64,000 nt of DNA from contig CM043959.1 in NCBI GenBank assembly GCA_014529385.2, positions 62,821,753-62,885,752 of the forward strand. Direction: 5' to 3'. Below are positions 21,753 through 32,351 of the stretch, piece by piece. A model generated the notes under the pieces. The model did not search any database. It was not told the origin of the DNA and was given only the letters and a program-made list of their open reading frames with translations. Source of the DNA: Adiantum capillus-veneris. Taxonomy: Eukaryota; Streptophyta; Polypodiopsida; Polypodiales; Pteridaceae. The translations under genes were made by a program, and so were the position numbers. Position 1 is the stretch's first letter, and each line of letters opens with the position of its first letter.

Positions 21753-22235
21753 ACGTCTGTGAGATATAATTGCAGATCTGAGTGCTTAAATCGCTGTTTT
21801 TAGTCGTTTTGACCATAGGAGAGTGTTCTTAGAGCATAGGACAACAGTTCTAGATAGTTTTTTTGCAGTTTTCAGGACCTTTTTCATGATGGATCGTGAT
21901 TTTGGTACCTTGTCGGATTGCGTCCAGATTTGCTAGGATAGTACCCCTAGGTGTCCTATACCTCCTCCTAAAGTTTCATTGCATTTCGAGTCCGTTCGAG
22001 TGCCGAAATGGCGTGATGACTTAGAGATGTGAGAAAGGACATAGGCTGATTTGCCTGATCAGTAGTTGTTGGTTTGCTTGTTGAGCTAGTGTGTTTTCTT
22101 GTTAAGGTTCACTTCGTGAGATTGACGATCTCATAGAGTCTCCGTGCCCCATCCGAGTCACTTTCCTTGAGTATTGACATTATGTTAGTTCCAGAAAACT
22201 ATGCTGCAAACGTCTATCGTCGCGACCCGCTAACA

Positions 22236-22253
22236 TTGGCGCCGATGTTAGGA
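22236..22253 (+). other. Primer binding site of element C
   Basis: TTGGCGCCGATGTTAGG directly follows the LTR end CTAACA. TGGCGCC is the common start of plant gypsy primer sites. Element E uses a closely related string. Confidence 0.7.
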
Positions 22254-22599
22254 TATGATCCTTAGATGGTGAGTGACCTAGTGCGTATTTAGAGCGTTCT
22301 TTTTCTAAAGATTTATCTTCCATTCCATTTATGCCTTAACAGTAAAGCGGCTAGACACGGGGTTTAGTGCTTGATAGATTCTAGAAGTCGAGGACTTGCT
22401 AGATCTATTCTTGAGAATTAAAGAGGGTTGTGAGTGAGATAGCCAAAGCATTTCATTCTTCGATTTTCTCATTACCTTCAAAGTGCTGTTTCATTTTTCG
22501 TTTCGACTTGATTTTGTACCATTCTGTTTGTTTTTGTTTCATGATTCATTTTAGCACTTAGGAGTAGGGTAAGTAGAAACTACCACCATAAAATTTAAG
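22254..22599 (+). other. Leader of element C before the palindromic array
   Basis: AT-rich noncoding DNA with no frame or repeat that I recognise. Confidence 0.4.
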
Positions 22600-23300
22600 C
22601 TAAAAGATTGAGGGTAAAAAGAGTGAAAACCATATTTTGGCCAAAATGACCATAACTCTGAAATTCGGAAAATTTGATGTGGTAGAGACCTCAAAAGTGA
22701 TCCAAATTCAAAAATTTGTGGATCAAGGGCATCAACATACTCTTTAGAATCAATACGGAAAGTTCGGCAAGAATCTGTGGAGGAACATGGATCGCGATCC
22801 ATGTACCCCAAAAAAACCATTTTTGGTGAAAAGTGACCAGTTACAGTGAGCATCAGGTGAAAACTGCTCTGATCAAGTTTGCTTGAAAGAAAAACTCAAA
22901 AATCACTTCAAAATTGGCTGTTAGGGAAAAAACAGCAAAACAGGCATTGAAAACATAAAATTAAGCAAATCTTGAGATTTTGGGATCCAAATTCAAAAAG
23001 GGGTGAGATTTGACTTCTATAGGGCATAAAGAACTAAGAGAACAAAATTCATGAAAAAATGCTGCCGAACATGGATCGCGATCTATGTACCTTTTTTACA
23101 TTTGGGGCTAATATTTGACAAATACATTCCTGATATCATTTGCAACAACTTTTCCAAAAGGAACCATGTCAAAAAAATGAAAAAAGTTGGTCAAAATAGC
23201 CAAATATAGAAACTAGTCAAGAACCGCAGGGCAGACAGAAAAACTCACTTTTGACTAAAAAAAAGTTGTCCAAATTCAAAAAGATTTGGGGAAGAGTATC

Positions 23301-23550
23301 TGTGCGCTCCTTGCCACACTGTCGAAGCAAGGGACTTGCCAATACACCGTGTGCGAGCCACAAACGGCTCCAAGCACACAACAAGCCTAAACTAGCAAGC
23401 TCAAGAAAACAAAGGGTGTGTCACTCACCGCTCTACGCTCGCCTTTGTGGTGGATTCCTCGCCGCGATGAAGAAGAAGTTGCAGTCGTGCCGCGCTCAAC
23501 CGCTTCACCGCCGTCGTGCCTTCGTAATGCTCGATCGCACACACACTCTC

Positions 23551-23581
<31 letters not shown>

Positions 23582-23873
23582 AGGAGGTGAAGAAGAAGAA
23601 GATGGAGATGGAGATGGAGCAAGAGCACTCTTCTATTGCACAAATGAGAGAATGAGTAAAAATTAGGTTTAGTTGGCTTTTATAGGAGCTCACCCCATTC
23701 ACACTTGGGCGCCCATGCTTAGCCAACTAACCCTAGCATGTTCGTGTTAGAGTGCGCCTCTCATCGACGATCACTCTTACCCTTTTCCTATTGGTCCGAC
23801 AAGCCCGGTACCTGACTCTAAATAATACAACGTTTATAGATCATAGGGTGTCCGTGTGCCGTGAGGGTTGACA
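23301..23873 (-). repeat. 3' LTR of element E
   Basis: Minus strand TGTCAACCC to GGAGCGCACA, 573 bp. A TATA-like CCTATAAAAGCC (minus) is at 23686-23675. A CT/CA microsatellite lies near 23546-23580. It is a near-perfect match to 32352-32930. Confidence 0.92.
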
Positions 23874-23887
23874 TGCCCCCCTTCCTG
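23874..23887 (-). other. Polypurine tract of element E
   Basis: CAGGAAGGGGGGCA on the minus strand abuts the LTR start TGTCAACCC. The same AGGAAGGGGGG core precedes the 3' LTR of element C. Confidence 0.8.
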
Positions 23888-25266
23888 ATGTAGATTCCGT
23901 CCTCGGAAGCTATTGAGTTGAAGTTGGTTCGTCGAGGTGGAAGAGCATTTGAGATGAATGTCCTTAGCCTTCTTCAGTCACTGCAAAATCAAACAACATT
24001 GGCACAGTAATGGCATTCTCTTAAAAAGCATATGCAGTTTTAGGTAGACAAAATGATTGGTAAAAGAATTTCAAACAATTTGGCAGCAATGAACATTAAA
24101 TTGCAATGTAATCAAATGCATAAACAGATGTAAAGGTAGAAAATTAAACAAGTCTGGGGTCGCTAATTTGACGGTCGAAAGGCACTAGAGATCGAATATT
24201 AATACCATGGGTAAGCTTCTTAATTTTCTGTGGTCAATTAAGTTGTTTAATCGCGAGAGCCAAGTATTCATGTTCGAGGGCTGACTAGAGGCTATATCTA
24301 GAAGACTTTGTAGTTAAGCTACCATAAAAGGAATTTCTCATGAAATCATCGCCTGACTGATTACTTTTTCTTTGACCCCCCAAAGTCTTTTCACATTGAT
24401 TCAATTATGATGTGTGTGCTTATTTTGTATGCCTTGGGTTTTTTGCTTTTCAAGGAAAAGCGCCCACACTGGGAACCTCTAGGGCTCTAGTACCATAGAC
24501 AATACATGTGAGTGAAGTACCAATTTAAGAAGGGATTTCTCTTCCAGCTTAAAATTTTACATTGTGGCACTTTGATTTTTTGTTTGTTCATTTTCAGCAT
24601 TTTAATTTTGTAACTTTGGGGGGTCGTATAACATTGTTACCCTCCCTAGGCTCATCACATTAGTAAACTCCCTTTATAATACTTAAACTAAAGGTCACTA
24701 GGGTTAAGCCCACTAGAAATCCCTAGTACATTTCATACAATGCTGCCTAAATCGGATTAAGAACCTAAGTAACCATTGTTTATTAGGAAGGCATTCCCCA
24801 TGGTATTAAGAGAAGATTTCTAATACCTAGCTTGGTCAAACTAGCTTAGTCGGACTGCTTGATTTTTAAACCTAGACAAGTGATTATGACAAAACATTAC
24901 ATTGAATTAAATGTTTGATACTAAGCCAATGCGCTGAATATTATGCTACCAATCACAATCAAAGCAGACAAACATGGATGCAAAAAGATAAGGGCAATGC
25001 TAATGGACAAGAAACACCTGTTTGTGTTGATGGTCGCGCTTGATTCGAAGTGTGAACGAGAGAAAGGTTCCATGAAGGTCCAAATCGTACCAATAGCAAC
25101 ACGCTCCTGTACACACTAGGAAACAAAAGGAATACCTCCAGGAGGCACATTAGTGGGAAAAGAGAACTTCGCTAATCACTCGACTCTAAAACAGAAACAC
25201 TCCTATCGTACTAATCTTACCTACCCTCCATCACTCAAGTGATGAGGATCAAAGGTGTTTTATGGC
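23888..25266 (-). other. 3' noncoding region of element E
   Basis: About 1.4 kb between the coding-tail duplication and the PPT. Frames are short and of no recognised family. No enzyme domain is seen on either strand. Confidence 0.5.
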
Positions 25267-26626
25267 ATAGGTTTCTGTTTCACTGTACCAGATGTGACAT
25301 GTGTAGGTCTGAGTCAATGTTTTGACTTTTATTGTGCATACTCGTTTGCTAATTGCTCTTGCTCTGTTTTTTTTTTGTGAGTATAAAGCTTTATATGTAC
25401 ATTCCCTAAGATCGGAGATTGAGAGGTCAGGGAAAAAGGTTGAGAGGGAAACAAGTGAATAATGGATGTCAGCAAACACTCCCCCCTTCCTTGGGTAGAT
25501 CATGCCGTTTGAAATGATCTTGTCACCCTTTGAAACCAATTGTTCCAGTTGGTAATAGGTGAGGATTTTTGCCAGTAGTTTTCTATTACCCTAGGTGCCT
25601 CGTCAAGCTGCAAGGGTGGTAAGGTACTCTCCCAGGATTGAACTTGAAGTGGTTCATCAGGTGATTCTTGAACACTGGGAGGTGTGGATTCTTTTGTAGC
25701 TTCATGGAGGTCCACTACTATAGATGGAGGCTGTGTAGAAGCTTTTACCTGTATGGATGTATTACATGAGGAGCTAAAAGCGTCATGGGACTCCCCCCTT
25801 CCTGAGCTAGGTGGATCAATTCGTTCTTTCTTTGGTACCCAAACTAGCTCGGGAGCGGGTGTGTAGCATTTTGTGATTTTTTTCTTTCCACGATCATTGA
25901 TTCGTTTTGGAGCTACGGGATTGGGCTCACTTGGGTCAGGTGATAGGTTTCTGTTTCACTGTACCAGATGTGACATGTGTAGGTCTGAGTCAATGTTTTG
26001 ACTTTTATTGTGCATACTCGTTTGCGAATTCCTCTTGCTCTTTATTTTTATTTATTCTTTTGTGAGTATAAAGCTTTATATGTACATTCCCTAAGATCGG
26101 AGATTAAGAGGTCAGGGAAAAAGGTTGAGAGGGAAAAAGTGAATGATGACTGTCCACAAACACTCCCCCCTTCCTTGGGTAGATCATACCGTTTGAAATG
26201 AGCTTGTCACCCTTTGAAACCAATTGTTCCAGTTGGTAATAGGTGAGGATTTTTGCCAGTAGTTTTCTATTACCCTAGGTGCCTCGTCAAGCTGCAAGGG
26301 TGGTAAGGTACTCTCCCAGGATCGAACTTGAAGTGGTTCATCAGGTGATTCTTGAACACTGGGAGGTGTGGATTCTTTTGTAGCTTCATGGAGGTCCACT
26401 ACTATAGATGGAGGCTGTGTAGAAGCTTTTACCTCTATGGATGTATTACATGAGGAGCTAGAATCTTCATGGGACTCTTCTCTTCCTGAGCTAGGTGGAA
26501 CAAATCGTTCTTTCTTTGGTACCCAAACTAGCTCGGGAGCGGGTGTGTAGCATTCTGTGATTTTTTTCTTTCCACGATCATTGATTCATTTTGGAGCTAC
26601 GGGATTGGGCTCACTTGGGTCAGGTG
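25267..26626 (-). repeat. Tandem duplication of element E coding tail
   Basis: Two direct copies, 25267-25942 (676 bp) and 25943-26626 (about 684 bp), differ by few substitutions and small indels. Each holds the 3' end of the gag-protease frame (VWVPKKER, then VVDLHEATKES to FQT), a stop, and a polypurine string CCAAGGAAGGGGGGAGTG (minus; about 25496-25478 and 26177-26159). The copy nearer the LTR retains CGA (25906-25904) where the copy joined to the main ORF has the TGA stop (26588-26586). Confidence 0.88.
26184..26585 (-). pseudogene. Former C-terminal extension of element E polyprotein
   Basis: This continues in frame after the TGA at 26586 for 134 codons to a second TGA. It includes another W-x-P-K motif (VWVPKKERF) and VVDLHEATKES. 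The duplicate at 25500-25925 has CGA at the position of the first TGA. I infer that the extension was part of the protein before a C-to-T change at a CpG. Confidence 0.75.
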
Positions 26627-29600
26627 ATAGGTAAGAGCACAATCTACGTTTTGGAACCCATATTTGATCATTTCCTTGATAGTAGCCTTGGGCTTCCAAT
26701 AGTCGTTTAGGGATCCATCGCAACATTTTATTACTTTTCTTGGAGCGAGTGGTACGTTTCTTACAAGGCTTCTGTCTTTTAGCACTAGCTATGGTCACTA
26801 AAGAAGCTTTAGGGACCCACTTGTATGTTTTCTTCGTGACATTAGGATGAGTCTTGTCGGAAGCGATATGCATTGCTTGTAGCATATTTAAGGGTACATG
26901 CATTTCATCCCCCTCAGGTGTTACCCAGGTCGTCCCCCTATTTCCCCAAGTGTCTATGGTTGATGCTAGGTGGACCCAATCCACATTGTCCGACTCAATC
27001 ATCCCATGTAGGATATCCATATAAGGAGAATCTTTGCCAATGTCAGTATCCTTCTTACAAGTGTAACAATATTGTAGTGGGTCCGAGTGAACTGTGGTGT
27101 CAGAGCGATGATCAATAATGGTTTTACTCCCTAAGGGGTGTACCTTACCAGTCACCAAATCCACTCTAAGGACAGAGTCTTGGAATTGCAAATAGACATG
27201 ATTTTTAGACCAATCATGAACCATTTGTGCTTCCCTCATGAATGGTCGTCCTAAAATCATTTCATATGACATAAGGTGTTTAGAGAAATCCATTACAATG
27301 AACGTATGTCGTACCTTGTGTCCTAGAACTTTGATCTTAAGATCCTTGAGCATCCCCATAGGTTTGGCTATGGTACCATTTGCCATCTTTACCACAATGT
27401 TAGTGACACTGAGGCGGGGCTTTCCCATGGATTCCCAACAATCTTTTGTAACGATGCTAACTCCCGCACCACCATCAAGAATTCCCTTTATAGTTAATCC
27501 CTTGGTAGTGATGGGTAGGGTCGCATTAGACTCTTCGCCTTCAAAATACTGCCCTAATTCGTTAATGGGTACCTCGATCACAGACTCGTGTCCATCTAAG
27601 TCAAGTGATTGCACATGATTTTCCTCATCAATCATAATCGAGTCAGGCCTATTTGGTTGCGCAAACTGCGGTAATCCCGTTCGTATCTCTCTGTTAAGGA
27701 ATGCTCGAAGTGCAAGGAATAACTCAGGATCTCCATACAGCTTTGCTATGATCGTGGTTCGGACCTCAGAAGACATGAAGTCCACTAGTTTGGCAACATT
27801 CATTGGCGTTTTGCAGGGTGTAGGTCCTTGACTAGGAACTGGTGAGGATGGAATCTCATATTCCTCAATGGGATCAGGTATTCCTTCGTTAAACATCCTT
27901 TCCAACAAGAAGGGTGTATGCTCGCTTTCTGATGTCCCGTCCTCACTCCCTTCTTGGATGATACTAGATATGGCTAACGGTCTATGGTTCATGTGGGGTG
28001 GATGAACTTGCGTGGGAAACACTGTGTCATGAATTTTGACATGCATGGGTTCTAGTTCTAGTTTCCTTTGAGTCTCCTCCACTAAACCTCTTAGATGTTT
28101 CACCTGCTTAATCTCGTCTACTGGGTTTGGGTACGTCCCAATCTTCTTTTTACGATTCTTTCCTTTTTGCCCCTGCGGTTTATCTTGGGGGTCTTGGATT
28201 GGATTTGGAAACACTTGTGGTGTTTTCAGAGGCTCTTTATGATTTTCTCTTATTCGGTTTTCATTTGGTTCCATGTTACGGTTTTCTTTGTCGGCCTTTC
28301 TCTTTGTGGTATTGGTTCTAGTCTCCATTGTCTCGACTGAATCTAAATCATCCTCGAGGTCATTCATATACACGGGGTCATCTCCTGTTCCTATGTTTGT
28401 TTTGGAACTTGGCTTTGAATTTTTCGTATTCTGCGACTTCTTCCTTCGTGTCTTCTTTTTCTTTTCTTGGATAACTGACGCGGTATCTCTCTCTTCGAGG
28501 ATATGGCCTGGCCCTTGAAGCATGGACCGTGTAATCGCATAAGCGGGTGCGACGGATGGTATTGGCGATGTCACACTAGCAATTTCGACCAAATTCAGGG
28601 GTGTGATTTTAGGCGCATTTGGGTTATAGGGGCATTGGGCAATCAAGTGATCTATGCCACAACGATTACATGTGAGTATTGGCATTGCAGACGTGCTCCC
28701 GTGATTCATTTGCATCTGTGCAGCATTCTTTTGCAGCCTAATAGGGCACTCCGCTGCTCGATGTGGTCCACCACACTCATAGCATTGAAGAGGTGGCCTC
28801 CTAGCCTGGGTGTTGATATTTTGACCTCTGGATGCAAGAGCAGCAGCTTCATAAACCGGCTTGACTTGCCCCCAACAATCTTCCATGTAGTATATAGGAC
28901 ACTCTTCCAATGTATCAAGTCCGTAGGCAATACTAGTGTATATTTCCTCCTCACAGCCATCTGGATAAGCATTTGATGGCTCGCAACCCACTTGGTTCAT
29001 AGGGGCGACTCTTGGATGCGGGGGCTGCGGTCCTAGCACAGGAGGTGGTAGCGGTGTTGCTTGTACAACATTTTGAGATCTAGGGACCATGTGTTGCGGT
29101 AGTTGCTCAACAGGTGGAGTAGGCATCAATACAGGAGCTCGAGGTGCATCCGTCCAGGCTATAGGTGGTCTATTTGCCATCATACGTTTGATCATTAAAC
29201 AATCCTTATCTTGGTGACCATACCTACCACATGCGTTGCAAGTTCCATTAAATTTTACTCTAAGCGTAGGGCACTCACTAGTGCTATGTGGACCTAAGCA
29301 AATGGAACACCATTGTTGCTCCCTTCTTGGATACATGTGACTATTTTGAGGGGGTCGATTATCCTTAAGAGACTCTTGGATTGCCTTGGTGAGGTCTGTC
29401 AAGAATGTCTCAAATACCTTTGGCTCATTGGCAATGGGCTTTGCAGTCATGGGTTCATACTCAATGGCTTGTGAGCTAGTGGATCTCGTGTCAGTAGACA
29501 CCCTCATGCCTGCTATCATCAAGTTGTCCTCTAATTGGATTGCATTGGCAGTGACATCTTCCCAGGTTGTGATACCTCTAATTACTAGTCCATTATAGAT

Positions 29601-31337
29601 TCCTTCATTCCTCAACCCTCGAATGAATCGATCAAGTAGTTGGTTATTGTTGAAGCACTCATTTACAGGGCAACGAGAGTTTAAGTGATTTAGACGACTA
29701 ATGAAGTCCCTTACTGACTCTCCTTCCTTACGTTCAGCCTTCTGTAGCTGAGATGCTACACCCCAAAGCACACCTTCTCGTATGTACTCCTTTAGAAACA
29801 ACCTTCGAAGGGTAGGGTAGATTGTTTTCTCGTCCACCCTTAGGGTCCTATACCAATCTCCAGCCTTCCCACTTAATGTCAAGCTTAAGGCATTGCACTT
29901 ATGTAGTTCGTTGCGTTCCCCTAAGGAATCACATACTTGTTCAAACACTTCAATGTGTTTCCTAGCATCTTCGTCCCCATTGAATTTTTGCGTGAGTTTG
30001 GCAATTTGTAGTGCCTTACTTCTAGGCTCTCTATCAGATGCATGACGCATATTTTCCGCGATAGATCGACCTATGGTTTGAGAAAACGTTGCCAAGTCAC
30101 CTATGTGAGGAGGTAAGGCTGGTGGAGGTACTCTTGGAATCATATGTGGGAGAGGGACGGGTGCCGGTCTTGGCATATGTGTGGATGATGCAGGATATGG
30201 AACATAACCGGGCATAGGTCCACTCGGATAAGGGCTAGGGAGCGGCACTCGAGGAGCATAAGCAAGTGGTACAATTGGAGGTGTGGGGGCCATGTGTGCA
30301 TAAGGGGCTAGAGGCACATACGGTCGAGGCCCCATATTAGGTACTACGACACTAGGTAGTGGCACTGCGCTAACCGTAGATGTCATCGGTACATTCTCTG
30401 TCAGGCTTATCCCTGGAGTGAGCACTGGGTTTTCCTTGATAGAGGGTTGAGCCAAGTTAGGGAAGCTAAAGTTTTCGCTCGGAGGCTCAGATTGCATAGA
30501 GACCCCAGGTGAAATGACGTAAGATGGGTCCATGGGGCTCATTAGAGGAGTCTCCATTTGTGATAGAGTAGGCTGTTGAGCCTTGCTCGTATCCAGAAAT
30601 CTCATGGGGCCAGTTGAGAGTATATTTACCCCTCGGTTTTGCCTTTCTGATTGAATAATGCCATGGATAACATTACAGATCATTTTCTGTTGATCTTCGA
30701 TGCTCGTGGCACTAGAGGTGGATTGTACAATCTCTATCCATCCTACATGGTAGGCGTGGCCAGAGTGTAGATCCGTCAACACCTCAGTGTGGAGGTCGTA
30801 TGTCCAATGATCATTAATGAACAATCCTTCTAGAGTCGACGTGTTAACGGTTTCTTGTGAGGTAGAAGCAATGTTGCTCCCGGTGGTTTTACTTGTCACC
30901 AACGGTACTCTAGAGGGAACTTCTTGGTAAGAAGTTGGCAGGATATCCACATGGACACTCTTTGGGGTTGTGGGGTCCACGTGCGATGTGAAAGGAGATT
31001 CCACTTCCCCACCCCCTTCGTGTGCTTCATTTGCATCAGGTTCCGAGCGAGTAGCTCTACCTAATGTTTCCATGAAACGGCTAAACATACTAGTACTAGG
31101 CTGTGGAGCTTCGGGAGGTGCATGGCCTTCTCTCTCAGTGTTTTGGGTAGGGTATGCTTCCATGATTTCTGAGTCGGAGGAGGAATCACTAGCGGCTATT
31201 TTAGGGTCTTGGGTGGTGCTACCTTGTGTCCCCGCTGAGGGTCTAGAGCTTATCGTGGATGGGTAATGGGTGTCCGTATGAACAGAGGCACCCTCAATAT
31301 GCTCGTGTTCTAGCACCCGCCCAGAGCGTAAGTGCAT
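26586..31337 (-). CDS. Gag-protease polyprotein of element E (1583 aa)
   Basis: One uninterrupted frame from ATG (MHLRSGRVLEHEH) to TGA. A long Ser/Thr/Pro-rich N-terminal part runs to about residue 430. The gag domain is at about 440-620 (KAGDWYRTLR, then F.KEYIREG and ESVRDFISRLNHL). Four zinc knuckles follow as two pairs: CSICLGPHSTSEC and CNACGRYGHQDKDC near 676-713, CYECGGPHRAAEC and CNRCGIDHLIAQC near 852-902. A basic stretch (KKKKTRRKK) is near 960. The aspartic protease has its active-site loop in the DGGA form (GILDGGAGVSIV) near 1285-1296 and MILGRPFM near 1360. The tail has W-x-P-K motifs. The TGA replaces an ancestral CGA, and the frame stays open for 134 more codons. No polymerase or integrase follows. 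Confidence 0.9.
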   Translation of the reverse strand: MHLRSGRVLEHEHIEGASVHTDTHYPSTISSRPSAGTQGSTTQDPKIAASDSSSDSEIMEAYPTQNTEREGHAPPEAPQPSTSMFSRFMETLGRATRSEPDANEAHEGGGEVESPFTSHVDPTTPKSVHVDILPTSYQEVPSRVPLVTSKTTGSNIASTSQETVNTSTLEGLFINDHWTYDLHTEVLTDLHSGHAYHVGWIEIVQSTSSATSIEDQQKMICNVIHGIIQSERQNRGVNILSTGPMRFLDTSKAQQPTLSQMETPLMSPMDPSYVISPGVSMQSEPPSENFSFPNLAQPSIKENPVLTPGISLTENVPMTSTVSAVPLPSVVVPNMGPRPYVPLAPYAHMAPTPPIVPLAYAPRVPLPSPYPSGPMPGYVPYPASSTHMPRPAPVPLPHMIPRVPPPALPPHIGDLATFSQTIGRSIAENMRHASDREPRSKALQIAKLTQKFNGDEDARKHIEVFEQVCDSLGERNELHKCNALSLTLSGKAGDWYRTLRVDEKTIYPTLRRLFLKEYIREGVLWGVASQLQKAERKEGESVRDFISRLNHLNSRCPVNECFNNNQLLDRFIRGLRNEGIYNGLVIRGITTWEDVTANAIQLEDNLMIAGMRVSTDTRSTSSQAIEYEPMTAKPIANEPKVFETFLTDLTKAIQESLKDNRPPQNSHMYPRREQQWCSICLGPHSTSECPTLRVKFNGTCNACGRYGHQDKDCLMIKRMMANRPPIAWTDAPRAPVLMPTPPVEQLPQHMVPRSQNVVQATPLPPPVLGPQPPHPRVAPMNQVGCEPSNAYPDGCEEEIYTSIAYGLDTLEECPIYYMEDCWGQVKPVYEAAALASRGQNINTQARRPPLQCYECGGPHRAAECPIRLQKNAAQMQMNHGSTSAMPILTCNRCGIDHLIAQCPYNPNAPKITPLNLVEIASVTSPIPSVAPAYAITRSMLQGPGHILEERDTASVIQEKKKKTRRKKSQNTKNSKPSSKTNIGTGDDPVYMNDLEDDLDSVETMETRTNTTKRKADKENRNMEPNENRIRENHKEPLKTPQVFPNPIQDPQDKPQGQKGKNRKKKIGTYPNPVDEIKQVKHLRGLVEETQRKLELEPMHVKIHDTVFPTQVHPPHMNHRPLAISSIIQEGSEDGTSESEHTPFLLERMFNEGIPDPIEEYEIPSSPVPSQGPTPCKTPMNVAKLVDFMSSEVRTTIIAKLYGDPELFLALRAFLNREIRTGLPQFAQPNRPDSIMIDEENHVQSLDLDGHESVIEVPINELGQYFEGEESNATLPITTKGLTIKGILDGGAGVSIVTKDCWESMGKPRLSVTNIVVKMANGTIAKPMGMLKDLKIKVLGHKVRHTFIVMDFSKHLMSYEMILGRPFMREAQMVHDWSKNHVYLQFQDSVLRVDLVTGKVHPLGSKTIIDHRSDTTVHSDPLQYCYTCKKDTDIGKDSPYMDILHGMIESDNVDWVHLASTIDTWGNRGTTWVTPEGDEMHVPLNMLQAMHIASDKTHPNVTKKTYKWVPKASLVTIASAKRQKPCKKRTTRSKKSNKMLRWIPKRLLEAQGYYQGNDQIWVPKRRLCSYLSPDPSEPNPVAPK

Positions 31338-32329
31338 GTGCTTTTGATACCCTAAGGTGTCAAAAAGCTACTCTAGGAGGCCTTGTGACTAGTTTTTAGC
31401 GTGTTTTTTGTTTGTTTTTTTGCTAGATTTTTTAGAGCGTGTCGTGGAATGGGCCGTGTGATAGCTCGAAAAGAGCATATCGGTCAGAGGGTCGTGCCGT
31501 GCTTTACAGCCCTCCGTTTGGTCACTCTATGCCCTCGGAATCCCTAAAACTGTCAATTTCCAGTAGGGAACTAGGCCCAAACTAGAAAGTCTAAGGGTGC
31601 AAGTGGGAAGAGAAAGGAGGAGAGTGGAGGACTTGTCCCACATGCTCTCATTCTCTCTTGAGGGAGTAGGGTATATATATAAGAGTGAGTCTAGTATATA
31701 TCATAGGACTGAGGCCTGGGCCTGGGCTTGGGGAAATGATCCCGATCTCGATCTATCTTTTATACAAACCAACCCGTCCGTTTTAAGAGACACGTTTTTT
31801 ATTTTCGAAAAAAATCGCCGCCCGCTCACTCGCGTTTTTATTTTCCGATTTTTTTTTTAAATTTTTTTTTTCTCAAAATTTTTTTTTTCCAATAAAAACT
31901 TTTTTTTTAAAAAAAAAAATCACTTTTTTTTTTCCAGATTTTTTTTTTAATGCAAAAAATACAGAAATTGAAAATGCAGAAATTGAAAACGCAGAAATGC
32001 AGAATTTGCGGAAATTGCAGAAATTGAAAAAACGCGGAAATGCGGAAATTGCAGAAATTGAAAACGCCGAACTTGAAAATGCAAAAATTGCAAAAAATTG
32101 AAAAAACGCAGAAATGCAGAAAATTGCAGAAATTGAAAACGCCGAACTTGAAAATGTAGAAATTGCAGAAATTGAAAAAACGCAGACAATAGCAGAAATT
32201 GAAACGTGACAGCAAATGCAGAAAACGCAAAAAACAGAAATCTCCACACACTCCTTCCCTGCCTTTCCTATGATAGAAATTGCACCACAAGGAAGCGTAA
32301 AGTGCTAACCGAGCTTAGTGTAGGGCATA
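31338..32329 (-). other. Leader of element E
   Basis: About 1 kb between the primer binding site and the gag-protease ATG. The part nearest the PBS is an A-rich minisatellite (31950-32230). Next are homopolymer A runs on the minus strand (T runs at 31795-31945 plus). The part next to the ATG is unique-looking with no other frame. Confidence 0.6.
31950..32230 (-). repeat. GCAGAAATTGAAAA minisatellite in leader of element E
   Basis: On the plus strand, imperfect units of GCAGAAATTGAAAAC alternate with AACGCGGAAATGC and CCGAACTTGAAAATG pieces, giving a higher-order unit of roughly 75 bp. Minus-strand Phe/Cys-rich open frames over this region are artefacts of the repeat. Confidence 0.8.
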
Positions 32330-32347
32330 TCCCCGGCAGCGGCGCCA
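32330..32347 (-). other. Primer binding site of element E
   Basis: TGGCGCCGCTGCCGGGGA on the minus strand, four bases inside the 5' LTR end GCGCACA. It strongly resembles the TGGCGCCGTTGCCGGGG primer sites common in plant gypsy elements (tRNA-Asp type, from memory). Confidence 0.82.
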
Positions 32348-32351
32348 AAAA

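Larger units (their letters stand above)
18214..22235 (+). repeat. 5' LTR of element C, split by element D
   Basis: The LTR segments 18214-18639 and 21753-22235 (909 bp together) align along their length with the 3' LTR at 41254-42171. The break falls between ACTACGC and GTCTGTGA of the 3' LTR. Shared blocks include CATGATGGATYGTGAT and GTTCGAGTGCCGAAATGGCG. Visible differences are frequent, so the insertion is not recent. Confidence 0.88.

Noticed and set aside
22551-22853. Minus frames with MDRDPC peptides (also near 33000, 33900, 34100)
   Set aside because: They are the translation of the repeated DNA palindrome; flanking residues are not conserved between units.
23251-23726. Frames of up to 134 codons in the LTRs of element E, and 32206-32723
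   Set aside because: They lie across LTR sequence and CT/CA microsatellites in several frames; no domain, and direction opposite to the element.
31873-32290. Minus-strand Phe/Cys-rich frames of 100-127 codons
   Set aside because: They are by-products of the GCAGAAATTGAAAA minisatellite and T runs, overlapping in three frames, within the leader of element E.
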